This document shows, piece by piece, positions 1 to 7,010 of a stretch of DNA of 38,693 nt (position 1 is its first letter; the number at the start of each line of letters is the position of its first letter). Position numbers and translations under genes: made by a program. The DNA is from Candidatus Ornithomonoglobus merdipullorum (GTDB lineage: Bacteria; Bacillota; Clostridia; UBA1381), in assembly GCA_018714695.1 (NCBI GenBank), contig DVNB01000054.1, forward strand, positions 1-38,693. The letters are read 5' to 3'. The notes under the pieces were generated by a model that searched no databases, was not told the DNA's origin, and worked only from the letters and a program-made list of their open reading frames with translations.

Positions 1-2
1 AT

Positions 3-332
3 ACTGTAAAGCGAGACCCATTTGCCGAGCGCGTGAAGGGATACATAGACAAAAACCTTTCCGAAGACCTTTCCGTCGGCGCGCTGGCGCGTGAGGCGGG
101 TTTCAATGAGAAATATTTTATAGAAGTGTTCAAGAAAAGCTTCGGAACGACCCCGGCGCAATACGTGAAGCGCGTACGCATGGAGGCGGCGAAGAATGAG
201 CTCTTGTATTCGGATATAAAGATATTATATATCCCGAATAAGATAGGCTATTCGAGCCTGCAGAAGCTTTCGAAGGACTTCAAGGCATACACCGGCTTTT
301 CGCCGTCCGAGTTTCGGAAAAATTTCAAGTAA
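3..332 (+). CDS. AraC-family transcriptional regulator, C-terminal DNA-binding part (5' truncated by window edge)
   Basis: The frame is open from base 3 to the TAA at 330-332, so the gene begins before the window and only about 109 residues are visible. They form the double helix-turn-helix of AraC/XylS regulators. The first helix-turn-helix lies around LSVGALAREAGFNEKYF. The second region ends in the usual G-Y-S-S-L-Q-K-L-S-K-D-F and TGFSPSEFRKN pattern, with the family's conserved FK..FGTTPAQYVKRVRM segment between them. The GTG at 33 is internal to the domain and is not the start. The sensing domain (sugar-binding or response-regulator type) is outside the window, so ligand and targets cannot be stated. 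The family assignment is firm. Confidence 0.9.
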   Translation, partial: TVKRDPFAERVKGYIDKNLSEDLSVGALAREAGFNEKYFIEVFKKSFGTTPAQYVKRVRMEAAKNELLYSDIKILYIPNKIGYSSLQKLSKDFKAYTGFSPSEFRKNFK

Positions 333-391
333 AGAGCTCAGTAATGCCGGGGATGATCGTAATTAACTTAATTCGAACCATTGCAAATCAT

Positions 392-431
392 AATGTACAC
401 TGTTGACATAGTGTACATTGTGTGCTATAAT
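392..431 (+). promoter_or_regulatory. Consensus promoter with overlapping palindromic operator for the antitoxin gene
   Basis: TTGACA at 403-408 and TATAAT at 426-431 are separated by exactly 17 bp, a perfect SigA promoter. A perfect inverted repeat with 10-bp arms (AATGTACACT at 392-401, AGTGTACATT at 410-419) straddles the -35 box with an 8-bp centre. Each arm contains the hexamer TGTACA. TGTACA is the core recognised by YefM-type antitoxins at the E. coli yefM-yoeB operator, so autorepression by the downstream antitoxin is the natural reading. The hexamer centres here are 18 bp apart, a different geometry. Confidence 0.85.
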
Positions 432-456
432 AGGTGGTATAAAGGAGTTGATAGAT

Positions 457-882
457 ATGATGGCTGTGAATTCAACGGATGCGAGAAAGAATTGGAGTTC
501 TGTTTCTGAGAGTGTAATTAGGGAAAAGCCTGCGTTTATAAAGAAAACACGCGATTATATGCTGCTTTCAAATATGGAGTTTATGAACGAGATATTATCT
601 GGATATACATTTTCTGCTGCTGAGTATACGGAGGACGACGGGAGTGTAACACTTTCCCTTAATGAACTTGATCTGGTTGAAAACGGCAAGGATGAGGGCG
701 AGGCGCGAGGGCGGCTGGCGCGGTCCATTCTTGAATATGCAACTGATTTTTACAGAGAATTCAGTGTGTGGTCTGCGGCACCGAACAAAAAGAGGGAGAT
801 CCCATACGTTTTCAAAGCGCTTGTGCTTGATGACTATGAAAAGATCGGAGCGTGCATCACATGCCGACCTGGAAAGAATTAA
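457..882 (+). CDS. Antitoxin-like protein of a type II toxin-antitoxin pair (Phd/YefM-like N terminus)
   Basis: A 141-residue protein starting MMAVNSTDARKNW. Its N-terminal VNSTDARKNWSSVSESVI resembles the Phd/YefM DNA-binding fold. The rest is acidic and probably binds the toxin. The start is ATG at 457 (460 is equally possible), about nine bases after the AAAGGAG at 441-447, rather than the upstream GTG at 418 that falls inside the operator. The gene sits directly behind a consensus promoter overlapped by a TGTACA palindrome, as expected for an autoregulated antitoxin. Its last 22 bases overlap the toxin gene at 861. The family link is by eye; the TA role is supported mainly by architecture. 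Confidence 0.7.
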   Translation: MMAVNSTDARKNWSSVSESVIREKPAFIKKTRDYMLLSNMEFMNEILSGYTFSAAEYTEDDGSVTLSLNELDLVENGKDEGEARGRLARSILEYATDFYREFSVWSAAPNKKREIPYVFKALVLDDYEKIGACITCRPGKN

Positions 883-1078
883 GACGTTTTTGTGAGCGTG
901 ACGGCTGGGAATTATACAAAAACACAGATCATTATTTTACAGAAAAATAGATGCAAACGGTGATTTGAGATTTACGAAGGTGTCACGTGGCAGCGGCGAG
1001 ATCAAAGGCTTTCTTTGGAAGGAGATCCTTAGAAAGCAATTGCGTGTCACAGAAGAATATTTTAATAGTAAGATTTGA
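861..1078 (+). pseudogene. HicA/RelE-like toxin gene broken by a 1-nt frameshift
   Basis: Translation from ATG at 861 gives MPTWKELRRFCERDGWELYK and continues N-T-D-H-Y-F-T-E-K to a TAG at 948-950. Adding one base to the T run at 935-938 restores a continuous reading: Y-R-K-I-D-A-N-G-D-L-R-F-T-K-V-S-R-G-S-G, then E-I-K-G-F-L-W-K-E-I-L and so on to the TGA at 1076-1078. The restored product of about 72 residues has the size and pattern (W-K-E-L..F, GWE, KVS.GSGEI, LWKEIL..QL) of small clostridial toxins annotated as HicA-like or cytotoxic translational repressors. It overlaps the antitoxin gene by 22 nt. A real mutation, a sequencing error or programmed frameshifting could each explain the break; mutation seems most likely. 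Confidence 0.75.
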
Positions 1079-1122
1079 AGCCGTATAAGCATAAGACTGG
1101 GTGAGATTTAGCGCAAGCAGGA

Positions 1123-1161
1123 AATTATCCCCTCCAACACGAAAGGTTGGAGGGGATAATT
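1123..1161. repeat. Perfect 16-bp inverted repeat with 7-nt loop
   Basis: AATTATCCCCTCCAAC (1123-1138) and its exact reverse complement (1146-1161) enclose ACGAAAG. The stem would be very stable as RNA on either strand. Neither side has a T run, so it is not a classic intrinsic terminator, although it sits between convergent genes (the toxin remnant and the ABC exporter remnant) where a bidirectional terminator or a small dispersed palindromic element is plausible. The rest of 1079-1218 holds no gene I can support; a second weak pairing (CTGCAT/ATGCAG) lies near 1172-1197. Confidence 0.8.
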
Positions 1162-1218
1162 GCATCAAGGCTGCATGCAGTGCGGACTGCGTTATGCAGC
1201 TCCGTCGCGGACCGCTGC

Positions 1219-1593
1219 TTATGCAAACTGACTGTAGTAGAGCGATGCATAGGCGCCTTTCTTTTTAAGCAGCTCTTTATGGTTTCCCTGCTCTATGATA
1301 TTGCCGTGTTCCATGAACAGGATGTTGTCGGCGTCGCGTATCGTGGAAAGTCTGTGCGCGATAACGAAGCTCGTTCTTCCGTCCATGAGCTTTTTCATTG
1401 CCTTGCCGATCTCCTTTTCCGTACGCGTATCGACGCTGGAGGTGGCTTCGTCGAGGATCAGTATCGGCGGATCGCAGAGGAATACTCTGGCGATAGTCAG
1501 AAGCTGCTTCTGTTCGCCCGAAAAGTTTGAGCCGCCCTGCGCGACGCGTGAGTTCAGGCCGTCGGGAAGGTAACGGATAAAGTCTCCCGCCAT
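1219..1593 (-). pseudogene. C-terminal remnant of an ABC exporter ATPase (MdlB/MsbA type)
   Basis: About 124 residues remain, corresponding to the end of the nucleotide-binding domain. They hold the signature motif (F-S-G-E-Q), Walker B and D-loop (ILILDEATSSVD), the H-loop (VIAHRLST) and the closing segment typical of exporters (GNIIEQGNHKELLKKKGAYA). The transmembrane domain, Walker A and Q-loop are missing. A whole half-transporter has about 580 residues, so this is roughly the last fifth. The coding frame begins only about 28 bases after the histidine kinase stop, which suggests a deletion joined the two-component genes to the tail of a transporter they may once have controlled. No active transporter can be made from it. 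Confidence 0.85.
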
Positions 1594-1620
1594 AATTTAA
1601 ATTTGTGCAGTACGCACAGT

Positions 1621-2964
1621 TTATGTCGGGTTCTTGGGCATGGTAAAGGTGAAAGTGCTGCCGCGGCCGGACTCGCTTTCCGCGGTCACTTCGCCGCCGT
1701 GGCAGGCGGCTATCCATTTTACCATCGAAAGCCCGAGTCCCATGTTCCCGCCCGAGGTCCTTGAAGAGTCTGCCTGATAGAAACGCTCCCAGATTTTCGG
1801 AAGATCCTCCTCGCTTATGCCTATGCCGTCGTCCTCCACGGCAGCCGTGACGGTATCAGCTGTTTCAGTGAGCGTTACTGCGACGTGACCGCCCGTCTTT
1901 CCGTAGCTGTAGGCGTTGGAGATAAGATTTATAAAAAGACGCGCGAGAAGGAATCTGTCGGCATTTGCCTTTATCCCCTCGGGTATCTGTCTTATCAGAG
2001 TTATATCGCTCCGCTGTATCTCCTCCTGTTCATCGCAGACGAAGGTGAGAAGCTCCGATATGTCTACCTCCTCAAATTCGGTCTTGATCGTGTTTCTGTC
2101 CATACGAGAGATGGTCAAAAGCTCTGATATGAGCTTTGACATCCTCTCCGCCTGATCCTTTATAGAGTATGCCGACTCGCGGAATTCTTCCGCCGTCTTC
2201 GCACAGTCGGTCATGTATTCGCATTCGGAGAGCACTACCGCGACAGGCGTCCGAAGCTCGTGCGATGCGTCTGAGGTGAACTGCTTTTCGCGCTCAACGG
2301 TCTGTTCGATCCTGTCCAGCATCGCGTCAAAGGTGTTGGCAAGCTCGTGTATCTCGTCCGTGCCGGCTCCGATGCGGATCCTTTTCGAGAGATCACTGCC
2401 TTCGCTTATCTCTTTGGCCGCAGCTGTAATCTTTTTGACGGGAGACAGCGCGCGGCGCAGGATAAAGTATCCTCCAATGGAGGCTGTTACAATGAGTATG
2501 ACGGTAAAGATCATATTCGTCCTTGCCGCCGAGCGCAGTGCATAGCTCTCGTCAGATACGGAAACAACGCCCATCAGCCAGTAGCCGTTGCTGCCCCTGC
2601 CACGCAGAGCCTTGGTGTACACGTAGTATTTCTCGCCGTCATGCTCTATAGTACGAAGCGCGCCGTCTTCGAATTCCGGTTCCTCGCCGAGCTCGAACGG
2701 GATGCTGCCTTCCGTGAGCTCATGTTCTCCGTTGTACACAGCCATATGTACGCCCTGCTCGTAGAAGCCCGGCTGCGGTGCGCCGCCGCGGGACGGCGGC
2801 GCGGTGATGCGGCGTGAGAAATCATCGACTGTTCTTACTATACGTCCGGATATGTCGCGTTCGAGCATATCCTCGCCTATGGAGGTTATGACCGTCAGTA
2901 CGACTCCCGATAGGATAGCGATCACGATCGTGTACCACAGCGTTATTTTCAGCTTTACCGACAT
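1621..2964 (-). CDS. Sensor histidine kinase (HAMP, HisKA, HATPase_c)
   Basis: A 447-residue membrane kinase. A transmembrane helix at about residues 8-30, an extracellular domain of about 120 residues and a second helix at about 150-170 precede a HAMP linker (about 171-225). The dimerisation/phosphoacceptor segment has the H-box SHELRTP with phospho-His at H235. The ATP-binding domain has an N box (NLISNAYSYGK), G1 (EDDGIGI) and G2 (GLGLS). It phosphorylates the response regulator encoded 4 bp upstream in the same operon. The sensor region is rich in G, P and E and gives no clue to the signal. The ABC exporter remnant after it hints at an original role in controlling a transporter, which is inference. 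Confidence 0.95.
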   Translation of the reverse strand: MSVKLKITLWYTIVIAILSGVVLTVITSIGEDMLERDISGRIVRTVDDFSRRITAPPSRGGAPQPGFYEQGVHMAVYNGEHELTEGSIPFELGEEPEFEDGALRTIEHDGEKYYVYTKALRGRGSNGYWLMGVVSVSDESYALRSAARTNMIFTVILIVTASIGGYFILRRALSPVKKITAAAKEISEGSDLSKRIRIGAGTDEIHELANTFDAMLDRIEQTVEREKQFTSDASHELRTPVAVVLSECEYMTDCAKTAEEFRESAYSIKDQAERMSKLISELLTISRMDRNTIKTEFEEVDISELLTFVCDEQEEIQRSDITLIRQIPEGIKANADRFLLARLFINLISNAYSYGKTGGHVAVTLTETADTVTAAVEDDGIGISEEDLPKIWERFYQADSSRTSGGNMGLGLSMVKWIAACHGGEVTAESESGRGSTFTFTMPKNPT

Positions 2965-2968
2965 ATTC

Positions 2969-3643
2969 TCAGTTCTCCTCCTTGATCACATATCCGGCGC
3001 CGCGGACGGTGTGGATGAGCTTGTGCTCGTTGCCGTCGTCGATCTTCTTCCGCAGGTAACGGATATAGACGTCTACCACGTTCGTGCCTCCGCTGTAGTC
3101 AAAATTCCAGACGTGATTCTCTATCTTCTCGCGTGAGAGGATCAAGCCCTTGTTGTACATAAGGTATTCGAGTATCTCGTACTCCTTTGCCGAAAGGCTT
3201 ATCTCCTTATCGCCTCGTTTTACCGTGTGCGATGCCGTATCGAGCGTGAGATTACCCACTGTGAACACGTTCGTTCTATTGCCGGCGTGTTTCCTTGTCA
3301 TGACCCGTATCCTTGCAAGAAGCTCCTCAAATGCAAACGGTTTTACAAGGTAGTCCTCCGCACCCGCATCCAATCCGGTGACTCTGTCGGAAACACTGTC
3401 CTTTGCGGTGAGAAATATCACCGGAGTGTCATTGCCCGCGGCTCGGATCCGCTTCAGCGCATCGATACCGCTGAGCTTCGGCATCATTATATCCATTATG
3501 ACCGCATCGAATTCACCCATGCGCATGTAATGCATGGCCTCCTCGCCGTCAAAGCAGCTGTCAACGCTGTAGCCCTCTTTTTCGAGGCGTTTTGTTATTA
3601 CTCTGTTTAATGCTCTTTCGTCCTCAACAACAAGCAGTCGCAT
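2969..3643 (-). CDS. OmpR/PhoB-family response regulator
   Basis: 224 residues. The receiver domain (1-115) has acidic residues E7 and D8, phosphoacceptor D51 in VIMDIMMP, T79 in FLTAKD and K101 in LVKPF. The C-terminal winged helix (about 125-222) ends in the typical VDVYIRYLRKKID and TVRGAGYVI. It is first in a two-gene operon with the kinase 4 bp downstream. Start ATG at 3643 is preceded by GGAAAGG. The promoter at 3676-3704 reads into it. Regulon unknown. Confidence 0.96.
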   Translation of the reverse strand: MRLLVVEDERALNRVITKRLEKEGYSVDSCFDGEEAMHYMRMGEFDAVIMDIMMPKLSGIDALKRIRAAGNDTPVIFLTAKDSVSDRVTGLDAGAEDYLVKPFAFEELLARIRVMTRKHAGNRTNVFTVGNLTLDTASHTVKRGDKEISLSAKEYEILEYLMYNKGLILSREKIENHVWNFDYSGGTNVVDVYIRYLRKKIDDGNEHKLIHTVRGAGYVIKEEN

Positions 3644-3675
3644 TGTGCACCGGTCCTTTCCTGTGATTTGCCGTT

Positions 3676-3704
3676 ATTTTATCATAAATGCCGTGTAAAG
3701 TAAA
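3676..3704 (-). promoter_or_regulatory. Probable promoter of the two-component operon
   Basis: On the minus strand TTTACT (3704-3699) and TAAAAT (3681-3676) are spaced by 17 bp and lie 33 bp ahead of the response regulator start. Each box matches consensus only partly, so this is a moderate call. Confidence 0.5.
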
Positions 3705-3794
3705 TACCCTTATGCTTATTTGATAATATACCTTAAAGATTAAAATACGATTAGAACGTATCGGGGTTCACAGTCCCGTATTGCGCGCGGAGCA

Positions 3795-4143
3795 AAGAAA
3801 AACACCCCCTGGCGGGGGTGCACGGTATTCTGTTTTGCGGTATCGGGGAAGCGGAACAGGCTGTCCGGGCTTTCGGAAGAACCGCCATGGCAAGAGGTTC
3901 GATACGTATATGCTGAATGATTCCCGTTGCTGCCTTATCCGCAGACCCATATGAGCGAGAGTCTGTAGAACGGATGCCGCATTAAGTACATGGATATAAA
4001 AGGGAGCGGGCATTGCGTTCATGTGGTTGCTTGCGATATAAAAGACTTACGCTCATAAGAACCGCTATGGGGAGAATTGCATAAAACAAGTATTGGGAAT
4101 GTATAATGTATGTTCCGCTAAACTTATTTTAATATCAATTACA
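3795..4143 (-). ncRNA. Candidate structured noncoding RNA, about 350 nt, class not recognised
   Basis: No convincing protein lies between 3644 and 4245. The minus strand instead has a complete transcription unit: a near-consensus promoter (4150-4178), about 340 bases, and a strong intrinsic terminator (3797-3820). Within it a long interrupted helix forms by exact complementarity: 4050-4056 with 3951-3957, 4043-4047 with 3960-3964, 4016-4020 with 3968-3972, and 4009-4013 with 3974-3978. It is capped by a loop around 3981-4006. Two internal direct repeats are also present: AAGAACCGC-Y-ATGG at 3877-3890 and 4057-4070 (one mismatch), and GATATAAAAG at 3993-4002 and 4035-4044 (plus-strand notation). 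I looked for hallmark motifs of tmRNA, RNase P RNA, SRP RNA, T-box and common riboswitches and found none; 6S RNA cannot be excluded by eye. Expression is unproven. Confidence 0.55.
3797..3820 (-). terminator. Intrinsic terminator of the candidate RNA
   Basis: A G/C-only stem CACCCCC (3803-3809) with GGGGGTG (3814-3820) and a 4-nt loop is followed on the minus strand by TTTTTCTTT. It points away from the promoter at 4150-4178 and does not serve the plus strand, which has no T run. Confidence 0.85.
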
Positions 4144-4149
4144 TAATAT

Positions 4150-4178
4150 ATATTAGCATAAACTAACCTATTTGTCAA
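4150..4178 (-). promoter_or_regulatory. Strong promoter for the candidate RNA
   Basis: On the minus strand the -35 TTGACA (4178-4173) is perfect. It is 17 bp from TAATAT (4155-4150), which is preceded by TGC and so forms an extended -10. It lies just beyond the terminator of the L,D-transpeptidase gene, so it starts a new unit, not a continuation. Confidence 0.8.
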
Positions 4179-4189
4179 GAGGAATTTTA

Positions 4190-4240
4190 AAAAATTTAAA
4201 AAATAAAAACGGCACTGCAGTGTACATACTGCAATGCCGT
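4190..4240 (-). terminator. Intrinsic terminator after the L,D-transpeptidase gene
   Basis: Thirteen-base arms at 4209-4221 and 4228-4240 pair with one mismatch around a 6-nt loop and are followed on the minus strand by a long T-rich tract (complement of 4190-4208). It closes the walJ, rlmH, L,D-transpeptidase transcript. Confidence 0.88.
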
Positions 4241-4245
4241 TCCGG

Positions 4246-5622
4246 TCATGGTGTTATGTATATCCTTGTTCCTATCGGTATCATGCTGTACATCCAGTCT
4301 ATGTCGGCCTTTTTGAGACGTATGCACCCGTGCGAGAGCTGCATACCGACCCTGCCGTCATATTCGGAGCCGTCCTGGTACAGGAATACCGAATGTATAG
4401 CGTAGTTGCCGTAGAACACGAGACAAGGTCCAACATAGTATGTGCCGTAGTCCCAGCGAGGCATGCTGTACTGATATTCAAATGATCCCGTTATCGTCGG
4501 CGACTCGGGCGCGCCGATGGCGCAGGTCATTTCGCGTATCGGCTTCCACTGATACTGCTTCCCGAGATAGACGCGCACCTTGAATTCGCTCAGCGAGATC
4601 CAGACGAGGTAGTCGGTGCGGCTGGTGATGCCTCTGCTGTTTATAGGGATATTGTTGAAATAGTCGTTGACCATCTGTGACGATGTCATATTTACATACA
4701 GCATGTCGGGGCTGTCTGTAACCTCAAGCGTACAGCCGAGCGCGTCCGCAAAGGTCCGAAGCGAGGCGAAAACAGAGTCGTCAAGCCATACGGTCGGATG
4801 TGTGGCGGTAAGGTCGGTGCCGAATACCGTCGTGTAATCCGTGCCGAGATTGAAATATATCGCATTGCCCCCGAGTGATACGACCTGCGTGTTATATGTA
4901 CTGTCATAATACGTGTCAAGTCCGATATACTGCGCGAGCTGCGCTATGGGGACCAGCGTCACGCCGTCGACAACACGCGCACCCGGCGTCAGTGCAACGG
5001 GAACTCCGTCGTAGCTCAGAGAAACGCTCTTCTGGAAGTACGGAGTTGCGTCCATCGCAAACGAGGTTGCGGCTACAGCCTCGCCGTTCTCGTTTTTGTA
5101 GCTGTATGTTCCGAGGTCAATGTAGGAGCCTTCGGTGTATAAGTTATCGTAATAGCGTAGGTTTGTGAGTCCGCCCGCAAGCCGGAGCCGGAATGACTGA
5201 CCTATCGAGTATTCCGGCACGTCAAATACGTATGTAAGATTCGTGGTTATGCCGCCGACCCACATCGAATCGCTGTCTAGGAGCTCTCCTGTGTCGGAAT
5301 AGAGCTCAAGCACAGCAAATGAGTCTATCGTATACGGCTTTTGCTGCATTGTGAGATCAACGGTGACAGTCGAATATTTTGTTCCGGTTTCGGCTGCCGG
5401 TGCCGCAGCGGAGCCCGCCGGTGCTGCCATGGGAGCTGAAGTAGGCTCCGGCAAATCTGTGGCGGACGGTGGCTGTGTGCTGCTGTCCTCCGTTATCTCA
5501 ACACCGTTTATCGTTATAGTAGGCTCATCATCGCCTGCGGCGAATGCCGGGACTGCGCCGGCGAGCAGCGCCGACGAAAGTACAAGAGATGTGAGTCTTT
5601 TTATTATCGATCGTCTGAGCAT
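4246..5622 (-). CDS. Secreted L,D-transpeptidase (YkuD domain) with copper-amine-oxidase-like N domain
   Basis: About 458 residues. A signal peptide (basic start, hydrophobic run ending AVPAFAA) is followed by a low-complexity P/A/S/T linker, a region rich in beta-type sequence, then a stalk domain with the VDGVTLVPIAQLAQYIG pattern of copper amine oxidase N-like repeats. A YkuD catalytic domain closes the protein. The active-site motif is complete: His in YAIHSVF, then SHGCIRL with catalytic Cys about 433. Such enzymes make 3-3 peptidoglycan cross-links or attach proteins outside the membrane. The ATG at 5622 is preferred over 5631 because AAGAAGGG lies 10 bases before it but touches the earlier one. 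It is last in a run with rlmH, 46 bp away. The substrate is inferred from the family. Confidence 0.92.
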   Translation of the reverse strand: MLRRSIIKRLTSLVLSSALLAGAVPAFAAGDDEPTITINGVEITEDSSTQPPSATDLPEPTSAPMAAPAGSAAAPAAETGTKYSTVTVDLTMQQKPYTIDSFAVLELYSDTGELLDSDSMWVGGITTNLTYVFDVPEYSIGQSFRLRLAGGLTNLRYYDNLYTEGSYIDLGTYSYKNENGEAVAATSFAMDATPYFQKSVSLSYDGVPVALTPGARVVDGVTLVPIAQLAQYIGLDTYYDSTYNTQVVSLGGNAIYFNLGTDYTTVFGTDLTATHPTVWLDDSVFASLRTFADALGCTLEVTDSPDMLYVNMTSSQMVNDYFNNIPINSRGITSRTDYLVWISLSEFKVRVYLGKQYQWKPIREMTCAIGAPESPTITGSFEYQYSMPRWDYGTYYVGPCLVFYGNYAIHSVFLYQDGSEYDGRVGMQLSHGCIRLKKADIDWMYSMIPIGTRIYITP

Positions 5623-5668
5623 TAATATCATCCCTTCTTTATTTATGGTACCCTCTGTTTATGATGTA

Positions 5669-6145
5669 TTATTTATGATAGGCAGAACCGGAATTTATCA
5701 TGAATGCCCTGTATATCTGCTCTGTGAGAACCACGCGCATGAGCTGGTGGGGGAGGGTTATCCTCCCGAATGAGAGCATCATATCAGAGCGGCGTTTCAC
5801 TTCTTCCGAAAGCCCCAGTGAGCCGCCTATTATGAAAAACACTCTGCCATACTTCAGCGCTGCGTCGGATATTATGCCGGCAAGCTCAGGGCTTGTGACT
5901 TCTTTGCCCTCTATGCACATGGATATGACAAGGCTCTGCGGCTTTAGCTTTGAGAGTATCTTCTGCCCCTCGCGTTTCTTTATCTGTTCCTGCTGCTTTT
6001 CCGACGCATTCTGCGGGATGCTCTCGTCGGGTATCTCGATGATCTCAAAAGACCCGAAACGTCCGAGACGCTTGGAGTATTCCTTTAGCGCGTCGGTAAA
6101 AAACTTTTCCTTTATCTTTCCTACACCTATTACCGTGATATTCAT
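5669..6145 (-). CDS. rlmH: 23S rRNA (pseudouridine1915-N3)-methyltransferase RlmH
   Basis: 158 residues, the usual length. It has the SPOUT-class pattern of RlmH: MNITVIGVGKIKEKFF at the start, YSKRLGRFG, the S-adenosylmethionine-binding knot segment FFIIGGSLGLSEEV, then ITLPHQLMRVVLTEQIYRAF and the C-terminal INSGSAYHK. It methylates the pseudouridine in helix 69 of 23S rRNA in assembled ribosomes. It begins 3 bp after walJ ends, so the two are translationally close, an arrangement common in Firmicutes. Confidence 0.97.
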   Translation of the reverse strand: MNITVIGVGKIKEKFFTDALKEYSKRLGRFGSFEIIEIPDESIPQNASEKQQEQIKKREGQKILSKLKPQSLVISMCIEGKEVTSPELAGIISDAALKYGRVFFIIGGSLGLSEEVKRRSDMMLSFGRITLPHQLMRVVLTEQIYRAFMINSGSAYHK

Positions 6146-6148
6146 GTC

Positions 6149-6931
6149 CTATCCCTCAAATAACGTTACCTCGTACCGGCGTGCCACCTGCAGCGTCATG
6201 TCAGATCCGACAGAGACGCCGTTGTCGGTAAGACGGTTGAACGTTTCAAGCTGCGCTATCTCCGGCCGGTTGTTTTCGTTGCTCAGATGCCCGAGCATGA
6301 TGTGGCGGGTGCCGCTTCTTACGAGCTCAAGCGCCGCCGCGGAGGCGCTCTCGTTTGAGAGATGTCCGTTTTCGCCTAAGATGCGCTGCTTTAACGGATA
6401 TGGATATTCACCGAAGCGGAGCATATCAATGTCATGATTGGATTCGAGTATTATGCTTTCGCTGCCTTTTATCGAGTCCATAAGCTCGTCGGTTATATGT
6501 CCTATATCAGTAGCCACGGTGAATTTTTTGTTCTCGAATATAAAGCTGTAGCCGCACGGCTGTGCGGCATCGTGCGGTATCGAAAACGGTATTACGCCTA
6601 TGTGCCCGATCTCGAAATCATGACCGGGCGAGATCATCACCCGGGCGCTGTCATCAAGCTTTCCTATATTCATTGCACCGTGAGTGCCGGCTGTGGCATA
6701 GACAGGTATCTTAAGTTTCCGTGCCGCTATGCCGACGCCTTTCGTGTGGTCGATGTGCTCGTGTGTCACCAGTATGGCGCGGATGGTATCCGCAGGTATG
6801 CCTGTATGGCTTATAAGCTCCATGGCGCGCTTGCCGGAGGTGCCGCAGTCTATGAGGATACTTTCTGATCCGTTCGTGACAAGCGACGCATTCCCCGAAG
6901 AACCGCTTATAAGCGAATACATTTCAAACAT
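6149..6931 (-). CDS. walJ: WalJ/YycJ metallo-beta-lactamase-fold hydrolase
   Basis: 260 residues with an MBL fold. Metal-binding THEHIDHTKG (motif II) follows ILIDCGTSGK (motif I), and further His/Asp ligands lie in VATDIGHITDEL, ESNHDIDML and GHLSNEN. The MYSLISGSSGNASLV opening is typical of YycJ/WalJ, a 5'-to-3' exonuclease linked in Firmicutes to mismatch repair and to the WalRK region. No walRK is in the window. AAGGAG precedes the ATG at 6931 by about 12 bases. A terminator separates it from murA, and a second small hairpin (CAGCC/GGCTG, about 6964-6979) lies in its leader. Confidence 0.92.
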   Translation of the reverse strand: MFEMYSLISGSSGNASLVTNGSESILIDCGTSGKRAMELISHTGIPADTIRAILVTHEHIDHTKGVGIAARKLKIPVYATAGTHGAMNIGKLDDSARVMISPGHDFEIGHIGVIPFSIPHDAAQPCGYSFIFENKKFTVATDIGHITDELMDSIKGSESIILESNHDIDMLRFGEYPYPLKQRILGENGHLSNESASAAALELVRSGTRHIMLGHLSNENNRPEIAQLETFNRLTDNGVSVGSDMTLQVARRYEVTLFEG

Positions 6932-6979
6932 ATGGTCTCATGTCTCCTTATACTTGGTATGGCTCAGCCTTATAGGCTG

Positions 6980-7004
6980 AAAAAAGGGCAGTCGCAGACT
7001 GCCC
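6980..7004 (-). terminator. Intrinsic terminator after murA
   Basis: Perfect 8-bp arms GGGCAGTC (6986-6993) and GACTGCCC (6997-7004) with a 3-nt loop are followed by six T on the minus strand. It ends murA before walJ. Confidence 0.92.
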
Positions 7005-7010
7005 TCACGC

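Noticed and set aside
983-1168. 61-residue minus-strand open frame
   Set aside because: It overlaps the toxin remnant and the perfect hairpin and has no binding site or family features.
3768-4022. 84-residue open frame on the minus strand over the candidate RNA
   Set aside because: No ribosome-binding site, composition unlike the neighbouring proteins, no recognisable domain, and it runs through the helix and terminator stem of the RNA.
3795-4143. tmRNA, RNase P RNA or SRP RNA as the identity of the candidate RNA
   Set aside because: No tRNA-like ends with CCA, no GAGGAAAGTCC-type core and no GGAAGG-type SRP tip could be found in the strand.
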